From NCBI RefSeq assembly GCF_003711225.1, contig NZ_CP031030.1, positions 6,561,501 to 6,625,500 of the forward strand: a DNA stretch of 64,000 nucleotides, written 5' to 3'. A program made the position numbers and the translations under genes. How positions within the stretch are numbered: position 1 is the stretch's first letter; every line of letters starts with the position of its first letter. This DNA comes from Runella sp. SP2 (GTDB lineage: Bacteria > Bacteroidota > Bacteroidia > Cytophagales > Spirosomataceae). Below are positions 52,506-61,469 of the stretch, in pieces. Under the pieces are notes generated by a model. The model made no database searches. It had not been told where the DNA came from and saw only the letters and a program-made list of their open reading frames with translations.

Positions 52506-55500
52506 TTAAAACGAAATGTTAGCACCGATGGTCCAAGTTCTAGCTCTTGGGTAAGCAGTGTAGTCAATACCAAACGATGGAATACCGTTGATAGACTTGT
52601 TGGTGCTTACTTCTGGGTCTTGTCCATCGTACTTAGTGAAGGTCAACAAGTTTTGACCTGTCAAGAATACGCGCAAGTTTGAAATAGTTTTACCATTTAC
52701 TGGTACACGGTAGCTCAAATTCAAGTTTTGTAAACGAACAAAATCACCTTTTTGCAAGAAACGAGTTGAAACGTCTGGAGCATTCAATGGACCTTCTTTG
52801 CTTGTTACCACATTCTTAGTCACGTTACGCCCGTTTGCAAATGATCCTTTTGTAAAGAAAGCATTTTCAGTATTTGAGTAAAGGTAGTTACCAAATACAC
52901 CGTTGAAGAACAAACTCAAATCCCAGTTTTTGTAACGGAAGTTATTAGTCAAACCACCTGTTACAGTTGGAAGTGGACTCTTTCCGTTCAAGAATTGCTG
53001 GAAGTCACCATTAGGATAAAGAGAGTTCCCGTTTTCATCATATCCGCCGAAGTCACGCAAGAAATAAGCAAACAAAGGCTGGCCAGCTGCAATACGTTGT
53101 GCAAATGCACCAGTCAAACCTTGACCGTTGATTTCACCTGTATCAAATACCCCATTCAGGTTGTTAACCATGTTTTTGTTGAAACTCGTGTTGAGTAACA
53201 CTTCCCAACCAAAGTTTGTTTGGTCAACTACTGCACCTGTCAATGAAATTTCTACCCCACGGTTTTGGATGTCAGTATCCAAGTTTTTCCACGTAAATGG
53301 CGTTGGAGCAGGTTGTGCTGAAATAACGTAGAACAACAAATCTTTGGTGTTTTTCTGATAGAAATCAATCGTACCAGAAAGACGGTTTTTCAAGATAGCG
53401 AAGTCCAAACCTAAGTTGATAGATGACGTTGTTTCCCATTTCAAGTTAGGGTTGTTAAATGCTACTGCGTTCAAACCACCACCTTCGATATTATCAGCAC
53501 CTTGGTTGATACCCCAGCCACTGTAACGGTCGCGACGGTCATAGACGTTGTGAGGAATTGATTGGTTACCTGTCAAACCATAACCAAAACGAACCGCTAA
53601 GTCATCGAAGATATTCTTAGGAGCGAAGCTTTCGTTCATAATTTTCCACTTGGCAGCAAAAGATGGGAAGAAACCATATTTGTTGTTACCCCCGAATTTT
53701 GTAGAACCGTCTGAACGTAAAGTAGCTGTCAACAAATATTTGTCATTGATGCCTACGTTTACACGTCCAAAATACGATTGCAATTCATCGGTTTCTGAAC
53801 TAGAGTTGTTGATAACATTACCACCGAATTTACCTGCATTAGCCGATGCGATGTTATTGATCATCAAATCTAAGTCGTTAGTACGGAAGTTCGCAGCTGT
53901 GATATTTTTTGAGAAGCGGCTGAACATCTGGTACGAATAACCCAACAACGCATTGAATGAGATTTTGTTAAACTCTTTGTCGTATGTGAAGTAGTTTTCC
54001 CACAATTTGTTGTCAGTTTCGATATCCGCAACGTAAGCACGGCCAATGTTATGAACACCTGTCAACACGAGGTCACGAGAATAAGATGATTTTCTTGAAG
54101 AGAATGACTTGTCAAAACCAATCACTGTTTTGAACTTCAAGTTTTTCACAATTTGTAATTCAGCGTTGATGTTACCCAAGGCGCGAAGTGAGTTGGTGTT
54201 GTCTTGAGACAAGACAATCATTGCCAATGGGTTAGGCTCTGTGTTGCCTGGCTGATTGAAAGTGCCATCGCTGTTATAAACTGGGCGAGTTGGGTTTGCT
54301 TTCAAGATGTTACCTAAAAGCTCTCCTTCAAAACCAGCGTTTTCTGAGATAGGTACGTTAGCGTCTTGGTTGTTTGAAATGTTGATGTTACTCGCAATCG
54401 TCAAACGATCATTAAGGAATTTCTTAGAACCGTTGAAACCTAAGCTGTAACGCTTGATGTCTGATTCTTTGATAATCCCTTGTTGGTTCAAATAACCCAA
54501 TGTAAAGCGGTAGCTTCCGTTATTATCTCCAGCTCCGAAGGCAAAGTTGTGTTGGTTAGTATAACCAGTTCTGAACAATTCATTTTGCCAGTCAGTGCTG
54601 CTTTTTTGGTCTTGGCCACCCGCTGCACGGTATTCATCGGCATTTAGCAAATCATAACGCTTTGTGATACTGCTTGCTCCAAGTGAGTAACCGTACTCAA
54701 GCGTACCTTTACCTTTTCCTTTTTTGGTTGTAATCAAAACTACCCCGTTAGCACCACGTGAACCGTAGATAGCCGTTGCCGATGCATCTTTCAAGATGTC
54801 GATGCTTGCAATGTCCTCAGGGTTCAAGAAGTTCAATGGGTTTTTAGCTGGCTGACGACCAACCCCTGAAGCATCTCCACCCGATGAGGTATTGTCACCT
54901 GCCAAAGGTACTCCGTCGATAACGAACAATGGGTTGTTACCACCAAATACTGAAGACGTACCACGGATACGAACGTTGATACCACCACCTGGCTCACCGC
55001 TTGACTGCGTGATTTGTACCCCAGCTACGCGTCCTTGCATCAATTGTTCGGGTGATACTACAATCCCTTTTTGGAAGTCTTTTGTACCAATGGCGTTTAC
55101 AGCACCAGTCGCATCTTTTTTCTTGACTGTACCATAACCCACTACCACTACTTCATTAAGGACTTTGTTGTCTTCGAGAAGAGTTACATCGACAACTGAG
55201 CGGCTACCAACCGCGATTTCTTGGTTTGAGTAACCCACGTAACTAAATACGAGTGTGGCGTTTGTAGGAACGGCAACTTTGTAATTTCCATCAACATCCG
55301 TACTCGTACCGCGTTGAGTTCCTTTTACTGCAACTGTAACACCTGGCATTCCTGTGCCTGTTCCGTCTTTTACTTTACCAGTGACTTGTCTTTCTTGAGC
55401 TTGGACTCCCAAGAAGACCACTGTGAACAAAACTGTCATGGCGATTTTACCAAGGACAGCAAACTGACGAGCGAGTAAAACTCGCCCTACAGAAGGGAAA

Positions 55501-55511
55501 CTGTTCATCAT
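52506..55511 (-). CDS. SusC/RagA family TonB-dependent receptor
   Basis: A 1001-residue SusC-type receptor. It has a CarboxypepD_reg-like domain (QVTGKVKDGTGTGMPGVTVAVKG, shown here only as the start QVTGKVKDGTG), the SusC hallmark VVVGYGTVKKKDATGAV, a plug with RIRGTSSVFGGNNPLFVIDG, and a large barrel ending in the terminal aromatic strand (GANISF). The N terminus is unusual: about 24 residues (MMNSFPSVGRVLLARQ and on) precede the hydrophobic core AMTVLFTVVFLGVQAQ. These are encoded partly by a small palindrome (GCGAGT-AAA-ACTCGC, 55471-55485). They may be a captured repeat, with a later ATG possible as true start. Pairs with the SusD gene 22 nt downstream. Confidence 0.9.
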   Translation of the reverse strand: MMNSFPSVGRVLLARQFAVLGKIAMTVLFTVVFLGVQAQERQVTGKVKDGTGTGMPGVTVAVKGTQRGTSTDVDGNYKVAVPTNATLVFSYVGYSNQEIAVGSRSVVDVTLLEDNKVLNEVVVVGYGTVKKKDATGAVNAIGTKDFQKGIVVSPEQLMQGRVAGVQITQSSGEPGGGINVRIRGTSSVFGGNNPLFVIDGVPLAGDNTSSGGDASGVGRQPAKNPLNFLNPEDIASIDILKDASATAIYGSRGANGVVLITTKKGKGKGTLEYGYSLGASSITKRYDLLNADEYRAAGGQDQKSSTDWQNELFRTGYTNQHNFAFGAGDNNGSYRFTLGYLNQQGIIKESDIKRYSLGFNGSKKFLNDRLTIASNINISNNQDANVPISENAGFEGELLGNILKANPTRPVYNSDGTFNQPGNTEPNPLAMIVLSQDNTNSLRALGNINAELQIVKNLKFKTVIGFDKSFSSRKSSYSRDLVLTGVHNIGRAYVADIETDNKLWENYFTYDKEFNKISFNALLGYSYQMFSRFSKNITAANFRTNDLDLMINNIASANAGKFGGNVINNSSSETDELQSYFGRVNVGINDKYLLTATLRSDGSTKFGGNNKYGFFPSFAAKWKIMNESFAPKNIFDDLAVRFGYGLTGNQSIPHNVYDRRDRYSGWGINQGADNIEGGGLNAVAFNNPNLKWETTSSINLGLDFAILKNRLSGTIDFYQKNTKDLLFYVISAQPAPTPFTWKNLDTDIQNRGVEISLTGAVVDQTNFGWEVLLNTSFNKNMVNNLNGVFDTGEINGQGLTGAFAQRIAAGQPLFAYFLRDFGGYDENGNSLYPNGDFQQFLNGKSPLPTVTGGLTNNFRYKNWDLSLFFNGVFGNYLYSNTENAFFTKGSFANGRNVTKNVVTSKEGPLNAPDVSTRFLQKGDFVRLQNLNLSYRVPVNGKTISNLRVFLTGQNLLTFTKYDGQDPEVSTNKSINGIPSFGIDYTAYPRARTWTIGANISF

Positions 55512-55630
55512 AGGTTTAAAATTGTTTTGTGAATGATTACCTGTTTGGTCCAGTCACTTGGAAGGACTCACTACAAGGTATTTTGGATTGTTCCAAGTAT
55601 TTCTTGTCCGCAAGTAACCTAACCAGAGAG

Positions 55631-55662
55631 CAAATTACAATAATAAATTTCTATAATGCAAA
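55631..55662 (-). promoter_or_regulatory. Probable promoter of susCD
   Basis: On the minus strand TTTG (55662-55659) and TAATTTG (55637-55631, one base shorter than the TAnnTTTG consensus) are 21 nt apart. A leader of about 115 nt would follow before susC, common for such operons. No anti-sigma/sigma pair is encoded nearby. Confidence 0.4.
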
Positions 55663-55775
55663 TTTTGAAAATTAAAAAGGAATAGCCTTTTTGGGTAATA
55701 GTGGAGTAAGTTGTACTTTTAAAAGTAGGTAAGGCTATTTTCATGGTAAAAATTTTAGATACGGCCTGCTTTGCC

Positions 55776-55783
55776 TAACTTTG
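55776..55783 (+). promoter_or_regulatory. -7 element of the transaldolase gene
   Basis: TAACTTTG matches the TAnnTTTG consensus and lies 26 nt before the start codon at 55810. The -33 position is T-rich (TTTT at 55753) without a clean TTTG. It rules out the TTG at 55771 as translation start. Confidence 0.5.
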
Positions 55784-55809
55784 CACGACATAAACTTAAA
55801 TCTCTCATT

Positions 55810-56466
55810 ATGAAATTTTTCATTGATACAGCTAATTTGAAAGAAATTCAAGAAGCGTATGATTTGGGCGTTTTGGATGGTGTAACCACAAATCCATCGC
55901 TTATGGCCAAAGAAGGAATTACGGGAAAAGCGAATGTAATTGCGCATTACAAAGCGATTTGTGACATTGTGGACGGGGATGTAAGTGCGGAAGTGATTTC
56001 GACCGATTTGGAAGGGATGCTTAAAGAAGCGAGTGAGCTTATTGAAATAGATGATAAAATCGTGGTGAAAGTGCCAATGATTAAGGATGGAGTGAAGGCA
56101 ATCAAAGCGCTTTCTGACCGTGGCATTCGTACCAACTGTACCCTCGTTTTTTCAGCGGGTCAGGCGTTGTTGGCAGCCAAAGCTGGGGCTACTTACGTTT
56201 CTCCTTTTATCGGTCGTTTGGACGATATTTCGATGGACGGTATGGAGTTGATTGAGCAGATTGTAGGTATTTACCAAAATTACGGATTTACAACGGAAGT
56301 ATTGGCGGCGTCGGTGCGTCACCCAGTTCACTTGTTGAAATGTGCGGAACTTGGCGCTGATGTTGTAACTTGCCCACTCAGCGTTATTACATCGTTGTTG
56401 AAGCACCCACTTACAGATATTGGATTGGAGAAATTCTTGGCCGATTACAAAAAAGTAAACCAATAA
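55810..56466 (+). CDS. tal: Transaldolase / fructose-6-phosphate aldolase family enzyme
   Basis: A 218-residue small-type transaldolase (TalC/FSA class), which moves a dihydroxyacetone unit between sugar phosphates in the pentose phosphate pathway or cleaves fructose 6-phosphate. The family pattern [16 protein letters not shown] and [13 protein letters not shown] is at the start. The Schiff-base lysine is Lys87 in IVVKVPM, and [27 protein letters not shown] follows in two parts ([23 protein letters not shown]). Length and motifs are normal. Deciding between transaldolase and FSA activity depends on single active-site residues that I cannot judge without an alignment. Followed after 88 nt by ftsE. 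Confidence 0.85.
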   Translation: MKFFIDTANLKEIQEAYDLGVLDGVTTNPSLMAKEGITGKANVIAHYKAICDIVDGDVSAEVISTDLEGMLKEASELIEIDDKIVVKVPMIKDGVKAIKALSDRGIRTNCTLVFSAGQALLAAKAGATYVSPFIGRLDDISMDGMELIEQIVGIYQNYGFTTEVLAASVRHPVHLLKCAELGADVVTCPLSVITSLLKHPLTDIGLEKFLADYKKVNQ

Positions 56467-56477
56467 TCAGTTTTCAG

Positions 56478-56522
56478 CAGTTAGCGGTTAGCAGTCACTC
56501 AAAGATTGGCAACCGCTAACTG
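56478..56522. repeat. Palindromic repeat between tal and ftsE
   Basis: Arms CAGTTAGCGGTT (56478-56489) and AACCGCTAACTG (56511-56522) are perfect over 12 bp around a 21-nt loop, flanked by further TTAGC/GCTAA units. It resembles widely dispersed Bacteroidota repeats and fills most of the gap. Confidence 0.6.
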
Positions 56523-56554
56523 TTGATTCACTAATTGCTAATTGCTGCAAACAA

Positions 56555-57241
56555 ATGACCGCATTTTCTTCGGAACCCATCATTAAGCTTGAAGGAGTAG
56601 ATATATACCAAAATGGCAACAAGTTGGTATTGTCGGATGTCAATTTTGAAATCAACAAAGGTGACTTTGTGTTTCTGATTGGCCGCACAGGGAGTGGCAA
56701 AAGTTCACTATTAAAAACCCTATACGGTGACTTATGGCTTGAATCGGGAAAAGGAAAGGTGGTAGGATATGAATTGCAAAAAATGAAACAAGCAGAAGTG
56801 CCGTTTTTGAGAAGAAAACTGGGCATTGTGTTTCAAGATTTTCAATTGTTTTTTGACCGTAACGTTGAAGAAAATCTAGAGTTTGTGCTTCGTGCGACGG
56901 GCTGGACGGATAAGTCGGCCATTAAAACACGGATTTCGGATGTGCTAATGCAAGTGGGTCTGGGCACGTCTCCCAAAAAAATGCCACACCAACTTTCGGG
57001 GGGGGAACAACAACGCGTGGTGATTGCCAGGGCCATGCTCAATGAGCCCCAAATTTTACTTGCCGATGAGCCCACAGGAAACCTCGATCCAGAGGTAGGA
57101 GAGCAAATCATGCAAGTCTTCCAAACCATCAATACCGCAGGAACGGCTATCCTAATGGCTACCCACAATTACGACTTCCTAAAAAAATATCCTGCTCGGG
57201 TGGTTAAATGCGAAAATGGAGCGGTGACTGAAATCCAGTAG
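56555..57241 (+). CDS. ftsE: Cell division ATP-binding protein FtsE
   Basis: A 228-residue ABC ATPase. Walker A GRTGSGKS is at residues 43-50, followed by a Q-loop (VFQDFQLF), the signature LSGGEQQR, Walker [10 protein letters not shown] and the switch histidine in ATHNYD. FtsE with FtsX forms the inner-membrane complex that activates cell-wall hydrolases at the septum. The strong FtsE features are [17 protein letters not shown] and [20 protein letters not shown], shown in parts. No ftsX lies next to it; the partner is encoded elsewhere, as is common in Bacteroidota. A lipoprotein-release type ATPase is the less likely alternative. Confidence 0.85.
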   Translation: MTAFSSEPIIKLEGVDIYQNGNKLVLSDVNFEINKGDFVFLIGRTGSGKSSLLKTLYGDLWLESGKGKVVGYELQKMKQAEVPFLRRKLGIVFQDFQLFFDRNVEENLEFVLRATGWTDKSAIKTRISDVLMQVGLGTSPKKMPHQLSGGEQQRVVIARAMLNEPQILLADEPTGNLDPEVGEQIMQVFQTINTAGTAILMATHNYDFLKKYPARVVKCENGAVTEIQ

Positions 57242-57573
57242 CGAAGCCCGCAAAATTTTATATTGCTACGAAAAATACAAAATTTTATCTCTCATTTGTC
57301 GTTTATTCGATAAATAGTCTTACTTTTGCAAAAGTTTTACTGCACGAACACGCTCGTTCGTCTCTGCGATTTTTTGTGTTAGGGTTTACCCCTTCTTTTC
57401 GTCCTCAGAAAATACACGCAGGCCATCTGTTTTAACCTACAGAGACTCTTCGGGCTGCAGTGCTTTTTTAAGCGAGTATTGAGTATTCAGTTTGTGGGTG
57501 TGGAGACGCTGTCGCGCCTGTATGTGCTGCTGTACTCTATGCTCCCAACACAATATTCAATATAAACAATACA
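57242..57573 (+). promoter_or_regulatory. Promoter and long 5' leader of the DEAD-box helicase gene
   Basis: A 332-bp region without a gene. TTTG (57295-57298) and TACTTTTG (57321-57328), 22 nt apart, form a promoter, so the mRNA has a leader of about 240 nt. The leader contains a hairpin ACGAAC-ACGCTC-GTTCGT (57346-57363) and several GC-rich segments, and ends in an AATATTCAATA stretch just before the start. Long structured leaders of RNA-helicase genes often serve cold-induced or self-regulated expression, which is plausible here. Confidence 0.5.
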
Positions 57574-59307
57574 ATGCAAGAAGAAACATTAAGTTTTCAG
57601 ACGTTGGGCTTATCAGATGAACTGATGCAAGCAACCAACGAAATGGGTTTTGAAAAACCATCTCCTATTCAAGCACAAGCAATTCCCCATCTTTTACAAG
57701 GATTAGACGTTATTGGACAAGCGCAAACAGGTACAGGTAAAACTGCCGCCTTCGGTTTGCCAGCGCTTGAACTTGTTGACGTTACTGAAAAACACACTCA
57801 AGTACTTATTTTGTGCCCAACGCGTGAGTTAGCGGTTCAGGTTACTGATGAGTTGCGTCGCTTGGCGAAATACAAAAAAGGCGTAAAAATTGAAACGATT
57901 TACGGAGGTGATTCGATTGAGCGTCAAATTAAATCGTTGCGTGGGGGAGTACATATCGTTGTAGGTACGCCTGGTCGTACGATGGATATGATGGAGCGCC
58001 GCGCCTTGAAATTAGAAAAGGTAAGTTACATGGTGCTTGACGAAGCGGACGAAATGCTTGACATGGGCTTCCGTGAAGATATCGAAAGCATTTTGGAAGA
58101 AATGCCAGAAGAACGCCAAACGGTATTGTTCTCGGCGACAATGTCAAAGCCAATCATGGCCATTACGCAGAAATTCCAAAATGACCCTGTACTCGTAAAA
58201 GTAACTCGCAAAGAAGTTACAAATGAGAACATTGAACAAGTTTGCTTTGAAGTAAAACAACGTGCTAAGGCGGAAGTAACTTGCCGCTTGATTGATTCTT
58301 ACGACTTGAAACAAGTAATTATCTTCTGTAATACAAAACGTAAAGTAGATGAAATTACGGAAGAATTGATGGTACGTGGCTACCAAGCGGAAGGACTTCA
58401 CGGCGATTTGCGCCAAGCCCAACGTAACAACGTAATGGCGAAGTTTAGAGCAGGTACTACGACTATCTTGGTAGCTACTGACGTGGCCGCTCGCGGAATC
58501 GACGTGTCGGGCGTGGATGCGGTAATTAACTTTGACCTTCCCCTTGACGAAGAATATTACGTACACCGTATTGGCCGTACGGGTCGTGCAGGTCGTACAG
58601 GTAAGGCGTTGACGTTGGTTGCAAAAGACGAAAAATTCCGCCTCCGCCAAATCGAAGGTTACACAAAAGTTCGCATCGAAAAAGGAGTAATTCCTACGTT
58701 TGAGGACATTGTGGGCGTTCGTAAAGCTCGTTTTATTGAGCAAGTAGAAAAGGCGGCGACCGAAGGTGATTTGGATATCTACAGCGATATGCTCACGATG
58801 TTGCACCACACGACTGGCCTGAGCACTGAAACAATTGTAGCCGCTTTGGTGAAAATCAACATGGGAGTTCAGAAAAGTGAATTTGCGGATACTGACTTGG
58901 CATGGGATGAAGACCGTAAGTTTAAAGATAGAAATGGCGCACGTGATGACCGTGGCGGACGTTTCGAAAAACGTGGTGAAGGTAGTGGCCGTTTTGGCGA
59001 CCGTGACCGTGGTGGCCGTGGTACTGACCGCGATAGCCGTGGGGGTGGTGACCGCCAGAAACGCAATGACCCAGGTATGATTCGCTTGTTTGTGAGCGTA
59101 GGTCGCAAAGACCGTGTTCAACCTCGCGACATCGTAGGTGCCATTGCGGGTGAAGCAGGTATCCCAGGCCGCGTGATTGGATCTATTGACATTTTTGATG
59201 CGTATTCGTTTGTTGACGTTCCTGAGCGCGATGCTCGTCGTGTGGTAGAAGCCATGAGTGGCAATACCATCAAAGGAAAACCAGTGAATATCGAAGTAGC
59301 ACGATAG
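57574..59307 (+). CDS. deaD: DEAD-box RNA helicase (DeaD/CsdA type)
   Basis: A 577-residue ATP-dependent RNA helicase involved in ribosome assembly and mRNA unwinding. Q motif (FEKPSPIQAQAIP), motif I (AQTGTGKT), Ia (PTRELAVQ), DEAD box (VLDEADEMLDMGF), SAT, and in lobe two ATDVAARGIDV and HRIGRTGRAGRTG. After the core comes a linker very rich in Arg, Gly and Asp (about residues 455-495, DRGGR-type repeats). A C-terminal DbpA-type RNA-binding domain follows (about 503-577, RLFVSVGRKD and IDIFDAYSFVDVPE). The gene has its own promoter and a strong terminator. Confidence 0.92.
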   Translation: MQEETLSFQTLGLSDELMQATNEMGFEKPSPIQAQAIPHLLQGLDVIGQAQTGTGKTAAFGLPALELVDVTEKHTQVLILCPTRELAVQVTDELRRLAKYKKGVKIETIYGGDSIERQIKSLRGGVHIVVGTPGRTMDMMERRALKLEKVSYMVLDEADEMLDMGFREDIESILEEMPEERQTVLFSATMSKPIMAITQKFQNDPVLVKVTRKEVTNENIEQVCFEVKQRAKAEVTCRLIDSYDLKQVIIFCNTKRKVDEITEELMVRGYQAEGLHGDLRQAQRNNVMAKFRAGTTTILVATDVAARGIDVSGVDAVINFDLPLDEEYYVHRIGRTGRAGRTGKALTLVAKDEKFRLRQIEGYTKVRIEKGVIPTFEDIVGVRKARFIEQVEKAATEGDLDIYSDMLTMLHHTTGLSTETIVAALVKINMGVQKSEFADTDLAWDEDRKFKDRNGARDDRGGRFEKRGEGSGRFGDRDRGGRGTDRDSRGGGDRQKRNDPGMIRLFVSVGRKDRVQPRDIVGAIAGEAGIPGRVIGSIDIFDAYSFVDVPERDARRVVEAMSGNTIKGKPVNIEVAR

Positions 59308-59326
59308 ATAAAAAAGTAATCATTGG

Positions 59327-59380
59327 CAGTTCACAGTTTACAATAGCTCATTATATTGTAAATTGTGGACTGTTTTGTTT
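59327..59380 (+). terminator. Terminator after deaD
   Basis: A 19-bp stem: CAGTTCACAGTTTACAATA (59327-59345) pairs with TATTGTAAATTGTGGACTG (59354-59372) through G-U pairs at two places and Watson-Crick pairs elsewhere, with an 8-nt loop, followed by TTTTGTTTT. It starts 20 nt after the deaD stop. Its sequence (GTTCACAGTTTAC) also looks like a dispersed repeat. Confidence 0.7.
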
Positions 59381-59430
59381 TGGGGTATATTTCTCAAACT
59401 ATTTTGTTTCATACTTGGTTGAGTAAATTG

Positions 59431-59568
59431 ACTTCGGTTGTGAGCAACCGAAGTCGTGGTTATGAGTAACCACGACCACAGCAAGTGCTTTCGGTTATGG
59501 AGTAACCACGTTCACGGCAAGTGCTTTCGGTTGCTCACAACCGAAAAGAAGCGGTTACTCATAACCGC
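59431..59568. repeat. Cluster of four palindromes with TGAG/CTCA loops
   Basis: Four perfect hairpins: ACTTCGGTTG-TGAG-CAACCGAAGT (59431-59454), CGTGGTTA-TGAG-TAACCACG (59455-59474), TTCGGTTG-CTCA-CAACCGAA (59526-59545) and GCGGTTA-CTCA-TAACCGC (59551-59568). A direct repeat GCAAGTGCTTTCGGTT occurs at 59481-59496 and 59517-59532. All stems contain GGTTR/YAACC next to the same tetraloop or its complement. They occupy the gap between deaD and the ygiQ-like gene. Confidence 0.85.
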
Positions 59569-59613
59569 GTGAAGTTGCTAAATTCCCATTCGCAAGAAAA
59601 ATATTAAGGTGTT

Positions 59614-61464
59614 ATGATAGAAAGACCGATAACCGATTGGTTGCCCATTACCAAGAAAGAGGTTGAAAAACGGGGCTGGGACGAAGTGGATGTCGTCATT
59701 GTATCGGGAGATGCGTACGTTGACCATCCTGCTTTTGGAACAGCAGTGATTGGCCGAATCATCGAAAGTGAAGGCTTTCGGGTAGCGATTGTGGCACAGC
59801 CCAACTGGAAAGACGATTTGCGCGATTTTAAGAAATTCGGACGCCCTAAGTACTTTTTTGGCGTTACGGCGGGTTGTATGGATTCGATGGTAAACCACTA
59901 CACGGCTAATAAGCGTCTTCGCTCAAACGACTCATACACGCCTGGGGGTGAAGCGGGGTTTCGTCCCGATTATGCCACGACCGTTTATTCCAAAATATTA
60001 AAAGAACTCTATCCCGATGTTCCTGTACTTATCGGAGGGATTGAAGCGTCACTTCGTCGCGTAACGCATTATGATTACTGGCAAGACCGTTTGATGCCAA
60101 CAATTTTGGCCGATTCACAAGCCGATTTGTTGGTTTATGGGATGGGAGAACAGCCTTTGCGCGAGATTTTGCGTCGTTTGAAAGACGGATACGATTTTTC
60201 GGGATTACACGATATTCACCAAGTCGCTTATTTGCAAAAAGCATCCGACGAATTGCCTAAGTGGAACGAATGGGAAACGGTCGAGCTGGCGAGCCATGAA
60301 GTGTGTTTGCAGGATAAAATCAAGTACGCGGCTAACTTTAAAATTGTAGAAGTAGAGTCAAATAAGTGGCAGGCCAATCGGATTACGCAATTGGTAGGAG
60401 AGGACGTATTGGTCATTAATCCACCTTTTAAGGTAATGACCGAAACTGAAATCGACGCTTCATTTGATTTGCCATACACGCGCTTGCCGCACCCAAAATA
60501 TAAAAACCGTGGGCCGATACCTGCCTACGACATGATTAAGTTTTCGATAAACATGCACCGTGGGTGCTTTGGAGGTTGTAGCTTTTGTACTATTTCGGCG
60601 CACCAAGGGAAGTTTATCGCATCGCGAAGCGAAAAGTCGATTTTGAAAGAGGTGGATGAAGTAACGAAACATCCCGAGTTTAAGGGCTATCTCTCGGATT
60701 TGGGCGGCCCCTCGGCAAATATGTATCGAATGAAAGGTAAAGACGAGTCGATTTGTGCGCGCTGTACAAGTCCAAGCTGTATTCACCCTGTCATTTGTTC
60801 CAACTTGGATACGTCTCATAAGCCCATTACAGAACTTTACCGCAAGGTGGATGAGCATCCAAACATTAAAAAAGCGTTTGTTGGCTCTGGGATTCGGTAC
60901 GATTTGTTGGTGGATGATTTCAACAAAAACAACAAGGACGGCAATCACGATGAGTACATGGAGCAGTTGATTACGCGCCATGTATCGGGTCGATTAAAAG
61001 TAGCGCCCGAACATACCTCTGACGATACGCTTCGAGTTATGCGGAAACCATCGTTTAAGTATTTCAAACTTTTCAAGAAAAAGTACGACCAGATTTCGGA
61101 CAAACACAACCTCAAACAACCGTTGATTCCGTACTTTATTTCATCGCACCCAGGTTGCGAAGAGGTAGATATGGCCAACTTGGCAGCAGAAACCAAGGAT
61201 TTGGGCTTCCGTTTAGAACAAGTGCAAGATTTTACCCCAACGCCCATGACTGTTGCGGAAGTAATTTATTACACGGGAGTGCATCCCTACACGTTGAAGC
61301 CAGTTTTTACGGCTAAAACCCGCGAAGAGAAGCAGAACCAAAACCGTTTCTTTTTCTGGTACAAACCCGAATTTAGGGATTTGATTCGTAACCGTTTGAA
61401 TAAGCTCAAGCGTCCTGACTTGGCCAACCGCCTTTTGGGGGGAGGAAATGCTAAAAAGAAATAA
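59614..61464 (+). CDS. ygiQ: YgiQ family radical SAM protein
   Basis: A 616-residue radical SAM enzyme of the YgiQ (UPF0313) family. An N-terminal B12-binding-like/Rossmann region (VDVVIVSGDAYVDHPAFG) is followed by the radical SAM cluster motif C318-x3-C322-x2-C325 in HRGCFGGCSFC. A second cysteine group, CARCTSPSCIHPVIC, lies about 50 residues later and may bind another cluster. The C-terminal region (QVQDFTPTPMTVAEVIYYTG) is conserved. The substrate is unknown for the family. It is preceded by a palindrome cluster; the convergent DUF3857 gene ends 5 nt after it. Confidence 0.9.
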   Translation: MIERPITDWLPITKKEVEKRGWDEVDVVIVSGDAYVDHPAFGTAVIGRIIESEGFRVAIVAQPNWKDDLRDFKKFGRPKYFFGVTAGCMDSMVNHYTANKRLRSNDSYTPGGEAGFRPDYATTVYSKILKELYPDVPVLIGGIEASLRRVTHYDYWQDRLMPTILADSQADLLVYGMGEQPLREILRRLKDGYDFSGLHDIHQVAYLQKASDELPKWNEWETVELASHEVCLQDKIKYAANFKIVEVESNKWQANRITQLVGEDVLVINPPFKVMTETEIDASFDLPYTRLPHPKYKNRGPIPAYDMIKFSINMHRGCFGGCSFCTISAHQGKFIASRSEKSILKEVDEVTKHPEFKGYLSDLGGPSANMYRMKGKDESICARCTSPSCIHPVICSNLDTSHKPITELYRKVDEHPNIKKAFVGSGIRYDLLVDDFNKNNKDGNHDEYMEQLITRHVSGRLKVAPEHTSDDTLRVMRKPSFKYFKLFKKKYDQISDKHNLKQPLIPYFISSHPGCEEVDMANLAAETKDLGFRLEQVQDFTPTPMTVAEVIYYTGVHPYTLKPVFTAKTREEKQNQNRFFFWYKPEFRDLIRNRLNKLKRPDLANRLLGGGNAKKK

Positions 61465-61469
61465 AGACG

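Noticed and set aside
58144-59121. A 325-codon open frame on the minus strand across deaD
   Set aside because: It is a shadow of a highly conserved helicase gene; the product is low-complexity Thr/Phe-rich and matches nothing.
59431-59568. CRISPR array
   Set aside because: The units are palindromes of different sequence with 4-nt loops and no regular spacers, and no cas gene is in the window.
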